NCBI GenBank assembly: GCA_949840805.1
Contig: CATKXR010000046.1
Location: 1-41,058, forward strand
Direction: 5' to 3'
Source: an uncultured Lachnospiraceae bacterium
Lineage (GTDB): Bacteria; Bacillota; Clostridia; Lachnospirales; Lachnospiraceae
Length of the DNA: 41,058 nt
The position numbers and the translations under genes were made by a program. Positions within the stretch are counted from its first letter, which is position 1. Each line of letters opens with the position of its first letter. Shown one piece after another: positions 32,738 to 41,058 of the stretch. Below the pieces are notes generated by a model. It saw nothing but the letters and a program-made list of their open reading frames with translations, was not told the DNA's origin and ran no database searches.

Positions 32738-33553
32738 ATGAACAAACAGACTGCTAACCCTACACTTTCCTCATACTTTAATGATATCACCATCCATTTC
32801 TATGAGGACACCGCTCTTATGGAATCTACAGGCAGACAGTTGGGCATTGACGTGAATCAGGATTATTTTCGTGCCATATCCTTTCTTTATCCCTCGGACA
32901 TGGTGGTTTCCTATGAAGACAAATGCCATCTGACGGAGGTTCTGACCCCGGTTTTGTCCTGCGGGCCTCTCAACAGAACCATGGATTCCCCACAGTTTCT
33001 GGCCTGTGACAAGGGAACCCTGTTTTTTCTGATGGCTCACACCAAGGAGGAGCTGTTAAGCGCCGACAGCCAGGTATGTGAAAAAGCCATAAGCCTGCTG
33101 GAAGAAAACTTCCCGGACACCTTTATCCGCATTGGTATCGGCACCATTGAAAACGGCTTGTCCGGCATAGAGCGCTCCTACCAGAACAGCCTCCACGCCG
33201 TCAATGCAGGAGAAAAATTCAAAAAAGAACGGCGCGTCCTGGACTTTATCGGCATGGAGATCTACAGCGCCATCAATGCCATGGTACTGGCCCACGGCCA
33301 AACCCTGATCAGCACCATCCTGCTGCAGCTCTCAGAGGAGGAGCAGGCCATTCTTGGCAAATATTATAAATGTAAGGAACAGATCCCTGCAGTGGCAGAT
33401 TCCCTTCACCTGGATGAGGAACAGGTAAAAAAAGCATTGCAGCAGGTAAAAGAAAAAACCGGCTTAGATATCAACGACACGGAGGACAATTTTAAGCTGA
33501 ACTTTGTCATGATTGCCAAAAGAGTGCTGGAAAAAGAGAAACGGAGACGCTGA
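32738..33553 (+). CDS. Short PucR/CdaR-type regulator lacking the N-terminal domain
   Basis: A 271-residue protein matching only the CdaR-like middle (FIRIGIGTIENGLSGIERSY, with SLHAVNAGEKF) and the C-terminal helix-turn-helix (IPAVADSLHLDEEQVKKAL, then KTGLDINDTEDNFKLNFVM) of the PucR family. The N-terminal PucR domain is missing, and the helix-turn-helix is diverged. AAAGGAGG precedes the ATG. It is divergent from the full-length regulator and shares the same signature GIGTIENGL / GIGPVENGL, so the two are related and may form mixed dimers or compete. Confidence 0.8.
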   Translation: MNKQTANPTLSSYFNDITIHFYEDTALMESTGRQLGIDVNQDYFRAISFLYPSDMVVSYEDKCHLTEVLTPVLSCGPLNRTMDSPQFLACDKGTLFFLMAHTKEELLSADSQVCEKAISLLEENFPDTFIRIGIGTIENGLSGIERSYQNSLHAVNAGEKFKKERRVLDFIGMEIYSAINAMVLAHGQTLISTILLQLSEEEQAILGKYYKCKEQIPAVADSLHLDEEQVKKALQQVKEKTGLDINDTEDNFKLNFVMIAKRVLEKEKRRR

Positions 33554-33712
33554 AAACAGAGGAGAACAGGGCATGGATGACACGCTGATTGATCCGGCAA
33601 AAGGCAAACATTGACGATTTTTTCAACCACTTTGCCGCCCGATTTGGTGAAAGATTGGCAGAAACATATTTTCCAACACACATAAGGCCCAAAATACCCT
33701 TTGATCCCAACA
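33554..33712 (+). other. Coding-like remnant between convergent genes
   Basis: A plus-strand frame without start reads ANIDDFFNHFAARFGERLAE and continues for about 25 residues to a stop near 33738. It begins after a frameshift from MDDTLID. It looks like the tail of a lost gene. I cannot name a family. Confidence 0.25.
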
Positions 33713-34195
33713 TCATAAGCCATGCCTCTTTCCTGTAAAATCACCGGATACAATCCGATAAACACAGGTTTTGGCAAGCATCTGCGGTGGAAATGCAAAC
33801 CATGAATCCGCATTATCCAGATGCTGGATAATGCGGTTCAAGGCATAGGTCTGTTCCCTTTCATTTTCAATAAATTCAACCTGTCCGCTACCCATGACAC
33901 TCTCAAATTCCCAGGAATAACTACATGGATTTCCCGGTTTTCCCTTTATAAGCCGGCCGGCACAATCCATCTGAAAATACACCTCCGGATTTTTCTTCAA
34001 AATATCCATCTTCCTGCCTTCCGGTGCGCTGTGCAAATATAAGACCAGATCATCCCCCCTGCGGTCAAAGCCAAAATTCAGCGCCACCACATAGGGTTTC
34101 CCTTCCTCTGCCATGGCCACATGCACCACCTGGCAGTTCTTCACAACAGCAAACACCTCGTCCAAATTTTTAATTTCCCGGTCTTTTCTCCTCAT
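33713..34195 (-). CDS. Pyridoxamine 5'-phosphate oxidase-like flavin-binding protein
   Basis: A 160-residue protein of the split-barrel FMN-binding family that includes NimA-type nitroimidazole reductases. CQVVHVAMAEEGKPYVVALN is the first strand pair; FGFD, LYLHSAPEGRKMDILKKN and ESVMGSGQVEFI follow in family order. The ATG at 34195 is preferred, because AAGGAGG lies within the longer frame beginning at 34219. Its start overlaps the tail of the decayed nuclease gene. A small flavin reductase or cofactor-binding role is likely; the substrate is unknown. Confidence 0.82.
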   Translation of the reverse strand: MRRKDREIKNLDEVFAVVKNCQVVHVAMAEEGKPYVVALNFGFDRRGDDLVLYLHSAPEGRKMDILKKNPEVYFQMDCAGRLIKGKPGNPCSYSWEFESVMGSGQVEFIENEREQTYALNRIIQHLDNADSWFAFPPQMLAKTCVYRIVSGDFTGKRHGL

Positions 34196-35231
34196 TCTGA
34201 CTCTTTTCCTCCTTATCATAATTCACCCCTACCAGCAGCACATCTCCTGTATAGCCGCCAATCCAGTCCGCGTACCCCTTCTCCTTAATCTGACGGATGG
34301 CCCCCTTTGCTGTCTTATCCCATTTTAACTCCACCACCAGAGCCGGCTTGTCCATATCCCGTCTTGGAAAGTAGATCACGTCGGCAAATCCTTTCCCTGA
34401 CGGCATCTCCATCACCGAATTCATAGAAGCTCCTCCGAGCGGTTGAGTGCCTGGATTACCCCATCCCAGCCAGGTCCATCCACCACATTCAGAAATTCCT
34501 GCGCAATTTCCTGATTGGGGATATAGACTTCCTCTGTCGCTTCATCAAAAGTGAGATAACCAAGATGAACCAGTAAAGCAAGCACATCATCCCTCGTGGA
34601 AAAGGTTGTCATGTCATTTTAAATCTACGGGTATTAATCCTGCACCGCCCATTCCCCAGCATCAAGGTAACAGCTTCCTTCAGACTGTCAAAATTCATGT
34701 CAATGTAAACTTTCAGCGCCTCGTAGGTCTCGGTTCCCGTCCAGTAACTTTTAATCTTTTTCCACGTCAGCGCGTCAACCACAGACTTGGGATTATAAAT
34801 ATGAAGTCCCCCAAGCCGATATCCGTCATACCATCTCTCTATCTCTGTATAATCCACACCATGCAGCCTGCTCTGCTCCATCACTTCCTCTCCGGTAAAT
34901 CCGAAATACTCCCCTAAGTTTTTCGGATCCACCATGGAATATTCACCAAAAATACTAATCGCTGAATGTTCTCCATACTTTTTTATCGGAAGGATCCCTG
35001 TCATATAAGCCAGTTTCACATACTCCGCCCCTTTAAACAATCCCCGCAAAAAATCCAGATACGCTCTCTGAGATTCCAAAAATCTCTGCACATCCAGCCG
35101 GATCACATGATACTGGTTCAGATGCTTCTCAAAGCTTTCCACCTGCTCCGCTTTTTTTCCGGCAAACAGTTCTTGTTTAACACCTTCCAAAACGCCACAT
35201 TTCTCGGATTCACATAAATCCCCACAGGCAT
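34170..35231 (-). pseudogene. Decayed AAA-ATPase / PD-(D/E)XK nuclease-like gene (DUF1703)
   Basis: Fragments in three frames follow the order of one known protein type. From the ATG at 35231: MPVGIYVNPRN (N-terminus); then YHVIRLDVQRFL; then LAYMTGILPIKKYG and WYDGYRLGGLHIYNPKS; then LVHLGYLTFDEATEEVYIPN with SEELL; and finally GKGFADVIYFP and LVVELKWDKTAKGAI (nuclease end) at 34170-34424. Two frameshifts (near 34610 and 34422) and internal deletions remove the Walker motifs and the central part. These proteins are usually found in many copies in gut bacteria. The gene is dead. Confidence 0.82.
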
Positions 35232-35320
35232 GCCTCCTTACCCCAAAATCTCATTGATTGTGAAAAACCTCGCTAAGTGTTCCTATTATACCACATTTAT
35301 CTTTCCATCACACGTTATAT

Positions 35321-36073
35321 TTACCCCTCAGCCGTCTCAATCTCAACCCAGGCCGGATAAAATCCGCAGTGAAACGCTATATTCCACGAATATAAATTCG
35401 ATAAGCTTGTTCCATAGAACGGGATCGCCCCACGCCTAAACACCTCATTTTTCAAAATCTGCACTAATTTAGTGCCAATTCCCTGTCCCCGATACTTTGG
35501 CAGCACATCAATCCCAATTTGCCAAAATAACTTCGTGTCGGCCGAACAGCCTGCCAATCCAAGGATCGTATCTCCCTCCATCGCTCCCACTGCCAGCACA
35601 TCCGGTCGCTCCGGTATGTATTTTTCACAAAGGGCATTTGAAAACTCCTCCCGTCCGTACAACTTCATTATTGCTTCCTCCCCAAACCATTTGATCTCAA
35701 AATCAATCCTTGGCTCGCAAATCTCTGTCTTCGGAAGAAACATATGATGACTTTGCCAAAGCCTCTTTCCATATTTTTGCAGTTCCCCTTCCAACTCCAT
35801 CAAATGATGGTGCTCAAACAGCCAGAATCCCTTCTTTTCTCCGCTCCATTGTCTCAGCCACTCATGGATTCTCTCATCTGCTGAAATAACAGCATTGCTC
35901 CCCAGCGTAACCATTGAGAAAAATGACCTCTGCCGTGTGTAGATTCTTCTTCCCGGATTGTCCTTAGCGACTGTAATGACATTTTCCTCTTTGCAGAAAT
36001 CCTCTGTTGTACAATTAAACTCAACTGCCAACTGCTTCTTCCATTCTTCCATAATCTGTTTTTCCCTATACAT
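35321..36073 (-). CDS. GNAT-family N-acetyltransferase
   Basis: A 250-residue protein whose C-terminal half is a GNAT fold: GDTILGLAGCSAD, the acetyl-CoA-binding YRGQGIGTKLV, and NLYSWNIAFHCGFYPAW near the end. The N-terminal half (about 120 residues) is an extra domain of unknown role. It overlaps the MATE gene by 8 bases and is third in the tetR-MATE-GNAT operon, so it may modify a compound that the pump exports. A start at the second ATG (seven codons in) is possible. Confidence 0.85.
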   Translation of the reverse strand: MYREKQIMEEWKKQLAVEFNCTTEDFCKEENVITVAKDNPGRRIYTRQRSFFSMVTLGSNAVISADERIHEWLRQWSGEKKGFWLFEHHHLMELEGELQKYGKRLWQSHHMFLPKTEICEPRIDFEIKWFGEEAIMKLYGREEFSNALCEKYIPERPDVLAVGAMEGDTILGLAGCSADTKLFWQIGIDVLPKYRGQGIGTKLVQILKNEVFRRGAIPFYGTSLSNLYSWNIAFHCGFYPAWVEIETAEG

Positions 36074-37415
36074 GATTCACAAACCTTCCATACACATAAA
36101 ACGAAACCGCCACCGTGCAGATATCTGCCACAATCTGCGTACACACAATCCCATACATCCCAAACACCCGGTTAAATAAGAACAAAATAGGAATGTTAAA
36201 CACAGCCCAGCGCACCACTGCCAGAAACAACGCCCTGCCGCCCTTCCCCACAGCCTGAAACAGGTTCACCAGATGAAAACACATAAACATAAAAGGCGTG
36301 GCCAGGCACCGGATCCTTAAAAAATTCGCTCCGATCACCACGGTCTGAGGATCATTGATAAAGAAATGCAAAATATGCTCCGCAAAAATTTCATACAGAA
36401 CAATGCTCACTGCCCCGATCGCCAACCCCACCATCCTGGAAAAACTGACCACCTGCTTCATCCGCCCGTGATTTCCGGAAGAATAATTGTAGGCAGCAAT
36501 GGGCATCATCCCCTGGCATAGCCCAATCCCCACATTCAACGGCAGACGCTCCGCCTTCAAAACGATTCCCACTGCCGCCAGAGGGATGTCCCCATATCCT
36601 GCTGCCAGCTTATCAATCACCACATATGCCAGATCAAACAAAAGCGTGGCCAGCGCCGCCGGAACCCCCACGGAAAAGATCGAACCGATCTCCTTTTTCT
36701 CCGGCATCCCCGCCCCGGGAGAAAGGGTCAGAATCGTCCGTTCCCTCATTTTTCCGAGAACCGCCAGATAATAAACACACACGATACTGTTGGAGCACAT
36801 GGTAGCAATACCTGCTGCGGCCGTCTCCATCCCCGCCGGAAACAGCACAAACATAAAAAGGGGATCCAGAAAAATGTTAATGACCCCTCCCATGGAAACC
36901 CCGAACCCGGCCTGCTTTGCACAACTCACTGACCGAAGCAGATTGGACAAGGTAATGGACATCACCGTGGGAAGGGCTCCCAGCACAATCACACAGAACG
37001 CATACTGTCTGGCATACACATAGGTATCTCCGCTGGCCCCCAACCCATACAAAAGCGGATGCATAAAAAGCGCCGTCCCCACGGAAAACAGTACCGACAG
37101 CCCCACAGACAAATAAAAGCTGAAGGAAGAAACCTTCCGTGCCTGCTCCTCCTTTCCCGCCCCCAAAAGCCGCGAGATCAGCGTCCCCCCGCCCACCCCG
37201 GCAAGCCCTGCAATGGAAATGCAGATATTGTACACCGGCAGAATCAGAGAGGCTCCTGCCACCATCAGAGGATTATTGGTCCTGCCAATATAAAAAGTGT
37301 CCGCCAGGCTGTAGATCAGCACCACCAACTGGCCGATAATGGTGGGAACCGCCAGGGTAGCCAGCGCCCTGGGAATGGGAAGTGTCTCAAAAATTTCTTT
37401 ATTATTCTTTTCCAT
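36066..37415 (-). CDS. MATE-family efflux transporter
   Basis: A 449-residue membrane protein with 12 predicted helices in two halves. PRALATLAVPTIIGQLVVLIYSL followed by DTFYIGRTNNPLMVAGASLI is the canonical MATE start, and GGTLISRLLGAG and ...CQGMMPIAAYNYSSGNH are conserved loop motifs of the NorM/DinF group. It exports organic cations or drugs using Na+ or H+. It lies 28 bases after the TetR gene, which probably represses it, and overlaps the GNAT gene. Confidence 0.93.
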   Translation of the reverse strand: MEKNNKEIFETLPIPRALATLAVPTIIGQLVVLIYSLADTFYIGRTNNPLMVAGASLILPVYNICISIAGLAGVGGGTLISRLLGAGKEEQARKVSSFSFYLSVGLSVLFSVGTALFMHPLLYGLGASGDTYVYARQYAFCVIVLGALPTVMSITLSNLLRSVSCAKQAGFGVSMGGVINIFLDPLFMFVLFPAGMETAAAGIATMCSNSIVCVYYLAVLGKMRERTILTLSPGAGMPEKKEIGSIFSVGVPAALATLLFDLAYVVIDKLAAGYGDIPLAAVGIVLKAERLPLNVGIGLCQGMMPIAAYNYSSGNHGRMKQVVSFSRMVGLAIGAVSIVLYEIFAEHILHFFINDPQTVVIGANFLRIRCLATPFMFMCFHLVNLFQAVGKGGRALFLAVVRWAVFNIPILFLFNRVFGMYGIVCTQIVADICTVAVSFYVYGRFVNHV

Positions 37416-37443
37416 TGTTCTTTACTCCTTCGTAAATTGCATA

Positions 37444-38088
37444 TCACGGCGCTGATTTCACGGCCAGCAAATCTTCTGCCCTCCTAATCCCTTCGTCCTC
37501 CAAAATCGGCAGCCCCATGGCAGAAAGCATCTCTGCCACAAACCTCAGCTTATGGCAAATCTCTTCTCTGTCAGCCGGATAAACAGACGGCATCAGCCAG
37601 AAATTCACCAACGGCAACAGCTCCGAGAGTTCTTTGGGATACTCGGTCTGAATGGAACCATCCTTCCTTCCCTCCTCAATCAGTTCAAACCACAGAGGAG
37701 TCAGCACCCTCCGGTTGGACTCAATGGCGGCTGCCAGAATCCGGGGATCCTTCAAAATATCCGTTGCCTGCACATAGATTCTTTCCCGCTCCTTATCCCA
37801 CCGGTCCAAAGCCAGCACTTGCCGTATTTTTTCCAGTCCATTCAAATCCGGACGTTCCCGAACGGCTTCAAAAGGATTATTTTCCAAAAACATCTGATCC
37901 CCCAATACATGCATCACGTCTTCCTTGCTCCGGAAAAAGCGGTAAAACATTCCCTTAGCCCCTCCGGCCAGTTCCATAATATCCGCAATCGAAGTTTCCT
38001 CATACCCCTTTGACAAAAACAAGCTTTTCGCCGCATTCAGAATCTCCTTTTTCCATTGCTCAGGCAGCTTTTTCACAGGTCTCGCCAA
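37444..38088 (-). CDS. TetR-family repressor
   Basis: A 214-residue TetR protein with an N-terminal helix-turn-helix (YEETSIADIMELAGGAKGMFYRFFRSKEDV) split across the usual three helices and an all-helical ligand domain. The start codon is TTG at 38088 (MARPVKKLPEQW), behind GAGGGAAAAGGG. It heads the MATE-GNAT operon and its promoter is covered by a 24-base palindrome, so autoregulation and control of the pump are likely. Confidence 0.92.
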   Translation of the reverse strand: MARPVKKLPEQWKKEILNAAKSLFLSKGYEETSIADIMELAGGAKGMFYRFFRSKEDVMHVLGDQMFLENNPFEAVRERPDLNGLEKIRQVLALDRWDKERERIYVQATDILKDPRILAAAIESNRRVLTPLWFELIEEGRKDGSIQTEYPKELSELLPLVNFWLMPSVYPADREEICHKLRFVAEMLSAMGLPILEDEGIRRAEDLLAVKSAP

Positions 38089-38109
38089 CCCTTTTCCCTC
38101 CTCATTTTT

Positions 38110-38159
38110 AATGACTATTGGTCAATAATCATTATACAAAACCTTTCCTTTTCTGTCAA
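38110..38159 (-). promoter_or_regulatory. Consensus promoter and TetR operator
   Basis: On the minus strand TTGACA (38154-38159), 17 bases and TATAAT (38131-38136) form a perfect SigA promoter. AATGACTATTG-GT-CAATAATCATT (38110-38133) has 11-bp arms with one mismatch and covers the start point, as expected for TetR autorepression. Confidence 0.8.
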
Positions 38160-38285
38160 CTGCCATAAAAGATATTTTCCTGTTGTTTTCCGGCCGCCTG
38201 CCGGAAAACCGGGAAAAAAGACTTTCCATATATCTGGATTTGTTATATTATGATAGCAGGGTCAAAGGGACATACCTATTTACAT

Positions 38286-38381
38286 GTCTGACCATGACTT
38301 TCAGACCCGCAAAATATAAAAAATCTGAAAGGGCGAATCTTTCATCCTCAACCGGCAACCAGCATTGAGAATCCGCCCTTT
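38286..38381 (+). promoter_or_regulatory. Structured leader of the citXG-citC operon
   Basis: Three stems overlap: GTCTGA/TCAGAC (38286-38306), CTTTCAGA/TCTGAAAG (38298-38331) and AAAGGGCG/CGCCCTTT (38328-38381). The first and second share bases, and so do the second and third, so they are mutually exclusive, as in attenuators. The last ends 6 bases before the ribosome site AAAGGA. A clear promoter was not found upstream. Confidence 0.45.
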
Positions 38382-38399
38382 AGCCAGAAAGGAACTTCC

Positions 38400-39755
38400 A
38401 TGGAACACCATATCACCCTAACCGAAATGCTTAACGCACGGGAATGCCGGGCCTTCCGGCAGCAGGAACTACTGGCCAAATATCCCATGCCTATGGTATG
38501 TTTTACCATGAACATTGCCGGCCCTGTGAAAAACAATCCGTTGATCCGCAAGGGATTTGATCTGGGAATGAAATATCTGAACGAACAACTGAACGCTCTG
38601 AAAATCCTTCCGGTTTACTTTACAAAAATCGACGAACCCACAGGAAATGAAGCATATTACCTGATTGATGCGGATCCTCTTTTCATAAAAGAAATCACCT
38701 GCATGATTGAAGACGGTTCCGAGTTGGGCAGACTCTTTGACATGGATGTGCTGGATTCCTCCGGAGAAAAAGTGGAACGCTCCAAACTGGGGCTTCCTCC
38801 CCGTCCCTGCCTGATCTGCGGCGGCCCTGCCAAGGATTGTGCCCGCAGCCGCACCCATACCGTGGAACAGCTTCAGGCAAAAACCACACAACTTCTGAAT
38901 GATGCGGTAAAAAAAGAGGACGCCTCCCTTGCCGCCAGGCTTGCCTGCAGGGCTCTCCTATATGAGGTATGCACCACCCCAAAACCAGGACTGGTTGACC
39001 GGAACGGAAACGGCAGCCATAAGGATATGGATATTTTTACCTTCATGGACAGCGCCAGCGCCCTCTGGCCTTATTTTGAGACCTGCGCCCGGATTGGAAG
39101 GCAGACTGCCGGCCAGCCGGCCGGAAACACCTTCCGGCAGCTTCGTTTTGCCGGAAGATCGGCAGAAGCCGCTATGTTTTCAGCTACAAGGGGAATCAAT
39201 ACCCACAAGGGAGCTATTTTCTCTATGGGAATTCTCTGCGCCGCTCTGGGACGGCTCTCCAGGGAAGAGTGGACATGTCCGGATAAGGTTCTGGAAGAAT
39301 GTGCCGCCATGACAAAGGGGCTCGTTGACGCTGATTTTGCCGGTCTCACAGAAGAAAATGCCGTCACTATGGGACAAAAATTATATCTCCGCCACCATAT
39401 TACCGGCGTGCGGGGCCAGATGGAAGACGGTCTTCCTGCTGTGAGAGATGTAGGCCTTCCTGTCCTGAGAGAGGGGATTGCCCATGGACTTTCCATCAAT
39501 GATGCCGGCTGCAGCGCCCTTTTGGCCTTGATGACCGCGGCTGCCGATACCAATCTGATCGCCCGCAGCAGCCTGTCTGTCTGGCAGAAAACCGTGGATG
39601 AGATCAAAAATCTGCTGGCCGGACATCCCTGGCCGGACAGACAGACCTTATGCCGTCTGGACCAGGAATTTACGGAAAAGAATCTTTCCCCGGGAGGCAG
39701 CGCCGACCTGCTTGCAGTCTGTTATCTGCTTTATTTTTTAGAAAACGACAGCTAA
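38400..39755 (+). CDS. citXG: Bifunctional CitX-CitG, citrate lyase prosthetic group synthesis and attachment
   Basis: A 451-residue fusion. Residues 1-175 are CitX, which attaches the phosphoribosyl-dephospho-CoA group to the citrate lyase acyl carrier protein (FTMNIAGPVKNNPLI, CLICGGPAKDCARSRTH). The rest is CitG, which makes the group from dephospho-CoA and ATP (TPKPGLVDRNGNGSHKDMD, RGINTHKGAIFSMG, TEENAVTMGQKLYLRHHITG). The fusion is known in some bacteria as CitXG. It is followed 36 bases later by citC. Together with citC it shows that a citrate lyase (citDEF) is encoded next, outside the window. Confidence 0.95.
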   Translation: MEHHITLTEMLNARECRAFRQQELLAKYPMPMVCFTMNIAGPVKNNPLIRKGFDLGMKYLNEQLNALKILPVYFTKIDEPTGNEAYYLIDADPLFIKEITCMIEDGSELGRLFDMDVLDSSGEKVERSKLGLPPRPCLICGGPAKDCARSRTHTVEQLQAKTTQLLNDAVKKEDASLAARLACRALLYEVCTTPKPGLVDRNGNGSHKDMDIFTFMDSASALWPYFETCARIGRQTAGQPAGNTFRQLRFAGRSAEAAMFSATRGINTHKGAIFSMGILCAALGRLSREEWTCPDKVLEECAAMTKGLVDADFAGLTEENAVTMGQKLYLRHHITGVRGQMEDGLPAVRDVGLPVLREGIAHGLSINDAGCSALLALMTAAADTNLIARSSLSVWQKTVDEIKNLLAGHPWPDRQTLCRLDQEFTEKNLSPGGSADLLAVCYLLYFLENDS

Positions 39756-39791
39756 AGATATGTCACTCTGAACAACAAAAAGGAGATTTCC

Positions 39792-40835
39792 ATGTCAGAA
39801 TATACCATTTCTCAAATCCGTCCCACAGACAAACGCAGTCTCTCCCAGATCGATGCCCTCTTAAACCAGGAAGGCATTAAGCGGGATACCAATTTAGACT
39901 ACATCTGCGCCATGTATGACGAGAACTATCAGGTCATTGCCACCGGAAGCTGCTTTGCCAACACCTTGCGCTGTTTTGCAGTCAGCAGCGCCCATCAGGG
40001 AGAAGGGCTGCTGAACCAGATCATCACTCACCTGATGGACATCCAGTATGGACGGGGAAACCTGCACCTGTTCCTTTACACAAAAATAAATTCCGCAAAA
40101 TTCTTCCAGGACTTAGGTTTTTATGAGATCGCAAGGGTAGACGACACGCTTGTCTTTATGGAAAACCGCAGAAACGGCTTTGAAACTTATCTGTCCGATC
40201 TGGCCAAGACAAAAAAGGAAGGATTGTCCGCTGCATTGGTTATGAATGCCAATCCCTTTACCCTGGGCCATCAATATCTGGTAGAAAAAGCCGCTTCCGA
40301 ATGCGATACCCTTCATCTGTTTATTGTCAGCGAAGATGCAAGCCTGGTTCCTTTTTCAGTCCGTAAAAAACTGGTTCTGGCAGGCACGGCCCATCTTCCC
40401 AATGTGATCTGCCATGACAGCGGTCCCTATATTATCAGCAATGCCACCTTTCCCAGCTACTTTCTGAAAGATGAAGAGTCCGTGATCCGGGGGCATGCCC
40501 GGCTGGATTTGGCCGTCTTTACCAGGATTGCCAAAGCCCTGTCCGTAACACGCCGCTATGTGGGAGAAGAACCTCATAGCCAGGTAACGGGAATTTATAA
40601 TCAGATCATGGCCGACCAGCTTCCCCTGGCAGGGATTACATGTATTGTGGTTCCCCGGAAAGAGGCTATGGACAGGCCCATCAGCGCCTCCACCGCGCGC
40701 AGGCTGCTTCAGGAACGGAATTTTGAAGCGCTTAAAGAACTTGTCCCGTCATCCACCTTTGATTATTTCCAAAGCCAGGAGGCGGCCCCGGTTATTGAAC
40801 GTATCTGTAAGGCGACTGATGTAGTACATTATTAA
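39792..40835 (+). CDS. citC: [Citrate (pro-3S)-lyase] ligase
   Basis: A 347-residue enzyme that acetylates the SH-prosthetic group of citrate lyase, switching the lyase on. The N-terminal third is GNAT-like (AVSSAHQGEGLLNQIITHL, NSAKFFQDLGFYEIAR) and the rest is a nucleotidyltransferase with NPFTLGHQYLVEKAA and the late ISASTARRLL. AAAAAGGAG precedes the ATG. It is co-transcribed with citXG. A pair of large hairpins lies just downstream. Confidence 0.95.
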   Translation: MSEYTISQIRPTDKRSLSQIDALLNQEGIKRDTNLDYICAMYDENYQVIATGSCFANTLRCFAVSSAHQGEGLLNQIITHLMDIQYGRGNLHLFLYTKINSAKFFQDLGFYEIARVDDTLVFMENRRNGFETYLSDLAKTKKEGLSAALVMNANPFTLGHQYLVEKAASECDTLHLFIVSEDASLVPFSVRKKLVLAGTAHLPNVICHDSGPYIISNATFPSYFLKDEESVIRGHARLDLAVFTRIAKALSVTRRYVGEEPHSQVTGIYNQIMADQLPLAGITCIVVPRKEAMDRPISASTARRLLQERNFEALKELVPSSTFDYFQSQEAAPVIERICKATDVVHY

Positions 40836-40865
40836 TTAATTTTCTGAAGATAGGTTTCTGAAAAT

Positions 40866-40960
40866 GTCCTGCCCTTCTTCTCCTGCTACGTTACCGACTG
40901 TTTTATGAAGGTAACGCCTTCCATTAAGCTACCAGTAACGTAGCAGGAGAAGAGGGACAG
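40866..40960 (+). other. Long hairpin after citC
   Basis: Positions 40877-40894 and 40935-40952 are perfect 18-base inverted repeats; pairing continues outward with bulges to about 40866 and 40960. The 40-base loop holds a second small stem (GAAGG-TAACG-CCTTC). No T-run follows. It could be an RNA element or the fold of a small non-autonomous mobile repeat. Confidence 0.6.
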
Positions 40961-40977
40961 AACGTTTGAAGACCCTC

Positions 40978-41034
40978 TTTTCACGTCGGCACTTAGGCTG
41001 TGTCCTTTACAGCCTTAGTACCGCTACGTGAAAA
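40978..41034 (+). other. Second long hairpin at the window edge
   Basis: TTTTCACGT (40978-40986) pairs with ACGTGAAAA (41026-41034), and inside it ACT-T-AGGCTGT (40991-41001) pairs with ACAGCCT-T-AGT (41009-41019), leaving a short loop. It begins 18 bases after the first hairpin. TCTGAAAA occurs both before the first (40856-40863) and at the window end, so the pair may be one repeated unit. Confidence 0.55.
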
Positions 41035-41058
41035 ACGGAGTGAGAACGTGTCTGAAAA

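Noticed and set aside
1..41058. rRNA, tRNA or CRISPR arrays
   Set aside because: None was seen on reading both strands; no CCA-ended cloverleaf or regular repeat-spacer pattern was recognised. A covariance-model scan would be decisive.

Overview
The window looks like chromosomal DNA of an anaerobic, spore-forming gut Firmicute, most likely a member of the Lachnospiraceae (Clostridia). This rests on clean Gram-positive Shine-Dalgarno sites (AGGAGG type), TTGACA-N17-TATAAT promoters, a SigK-like sigma factor, citrate lyase accessory genes, PucR/CdaR, PadR and SorC regulators, and fermentative carbon genes. Assignment to a species is not possible from this sequence. No rRNA, tRNA, CRISPR array or intact transposase was seen.

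Layout. 1-970: a PIN-domain toxin-like pair and a bidirectional terminator. 971-9033: a di/tricarboxylate catabolism locus (aconitase-family hydratase, LysR regulator, PrpF-family isomerase, CitS/2HCT-type transporter, DUF6282 metal hydrolase) with a divergent SorC-type regulator. It resembles the uncharacterised E. coli ybhD-ybhHIJ set but with a different transporter. 9034-12300: a decay zone with gene fragments, a VbhA-like antitoxin beside a fic gene broken by one UGA, a fused parA/repA plasmid relic, and a SigK-like gene with an abnormal C-terminus. 12617-16072: a coiled-coil hypothetical protein, then a metal-handling operon (DtxR-type regulator, His-rich CobW GTPase, and a second GTPase fused to a YcgQ/DUF1980-like domain). 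16207-18780: padR, an FtsW/RodA-like protein with a permease-prefix domain, and ogt, expressed from a consensus promoter embedded in a 52-bp palindrome.

18977-29245 is the main discovery candidate: nine genes on one strand that together spell a complete route for fermenting orotate. In transcription order they are an M20 carbamoyl-amidohydrolase, dihydroorotase, a DUF3311 plus sodium:solute symporter pair, PyrK, PyrD, aspartase, fumarase and malic enzyme, followed by an intrinsic terminator. Read as a pathway: import of orotate, reduction to dihydroorotate (PyrDK running backwards), ring opening to N-carbamoyl-L-aspartate, hydrolysis to aspartate + CO2 + NH3, then fumarate, malate and pyruvate. 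The NADH spent on orotate would be regained at malic enzyme if that enzyme is NAD-linked. The biochemistry of orotate fermentation is classical (Clostridium/Zymobacterium oroticum); the compact operon is the interesting part. Pyrimidine biosynthesis partners (pyrB, pyrE, pyrF, carAB) are absent from the window.

29594-33553: a repeat-bearing lipoprotein and two divergent PucR/CdaR-type regulators, the best candidates to control the orotate operon. 33713-38160: a flavin-nucleotide-binding protein, a decayed AAA-ATPase/nuclease gene, and a tetR-MATE-GNAT operon. 38286-41058: citXG and citC (citrate lyase maturation), behind a structured leader and followed by two large hairpins at the window edge; citDEF would be expected beyond it.
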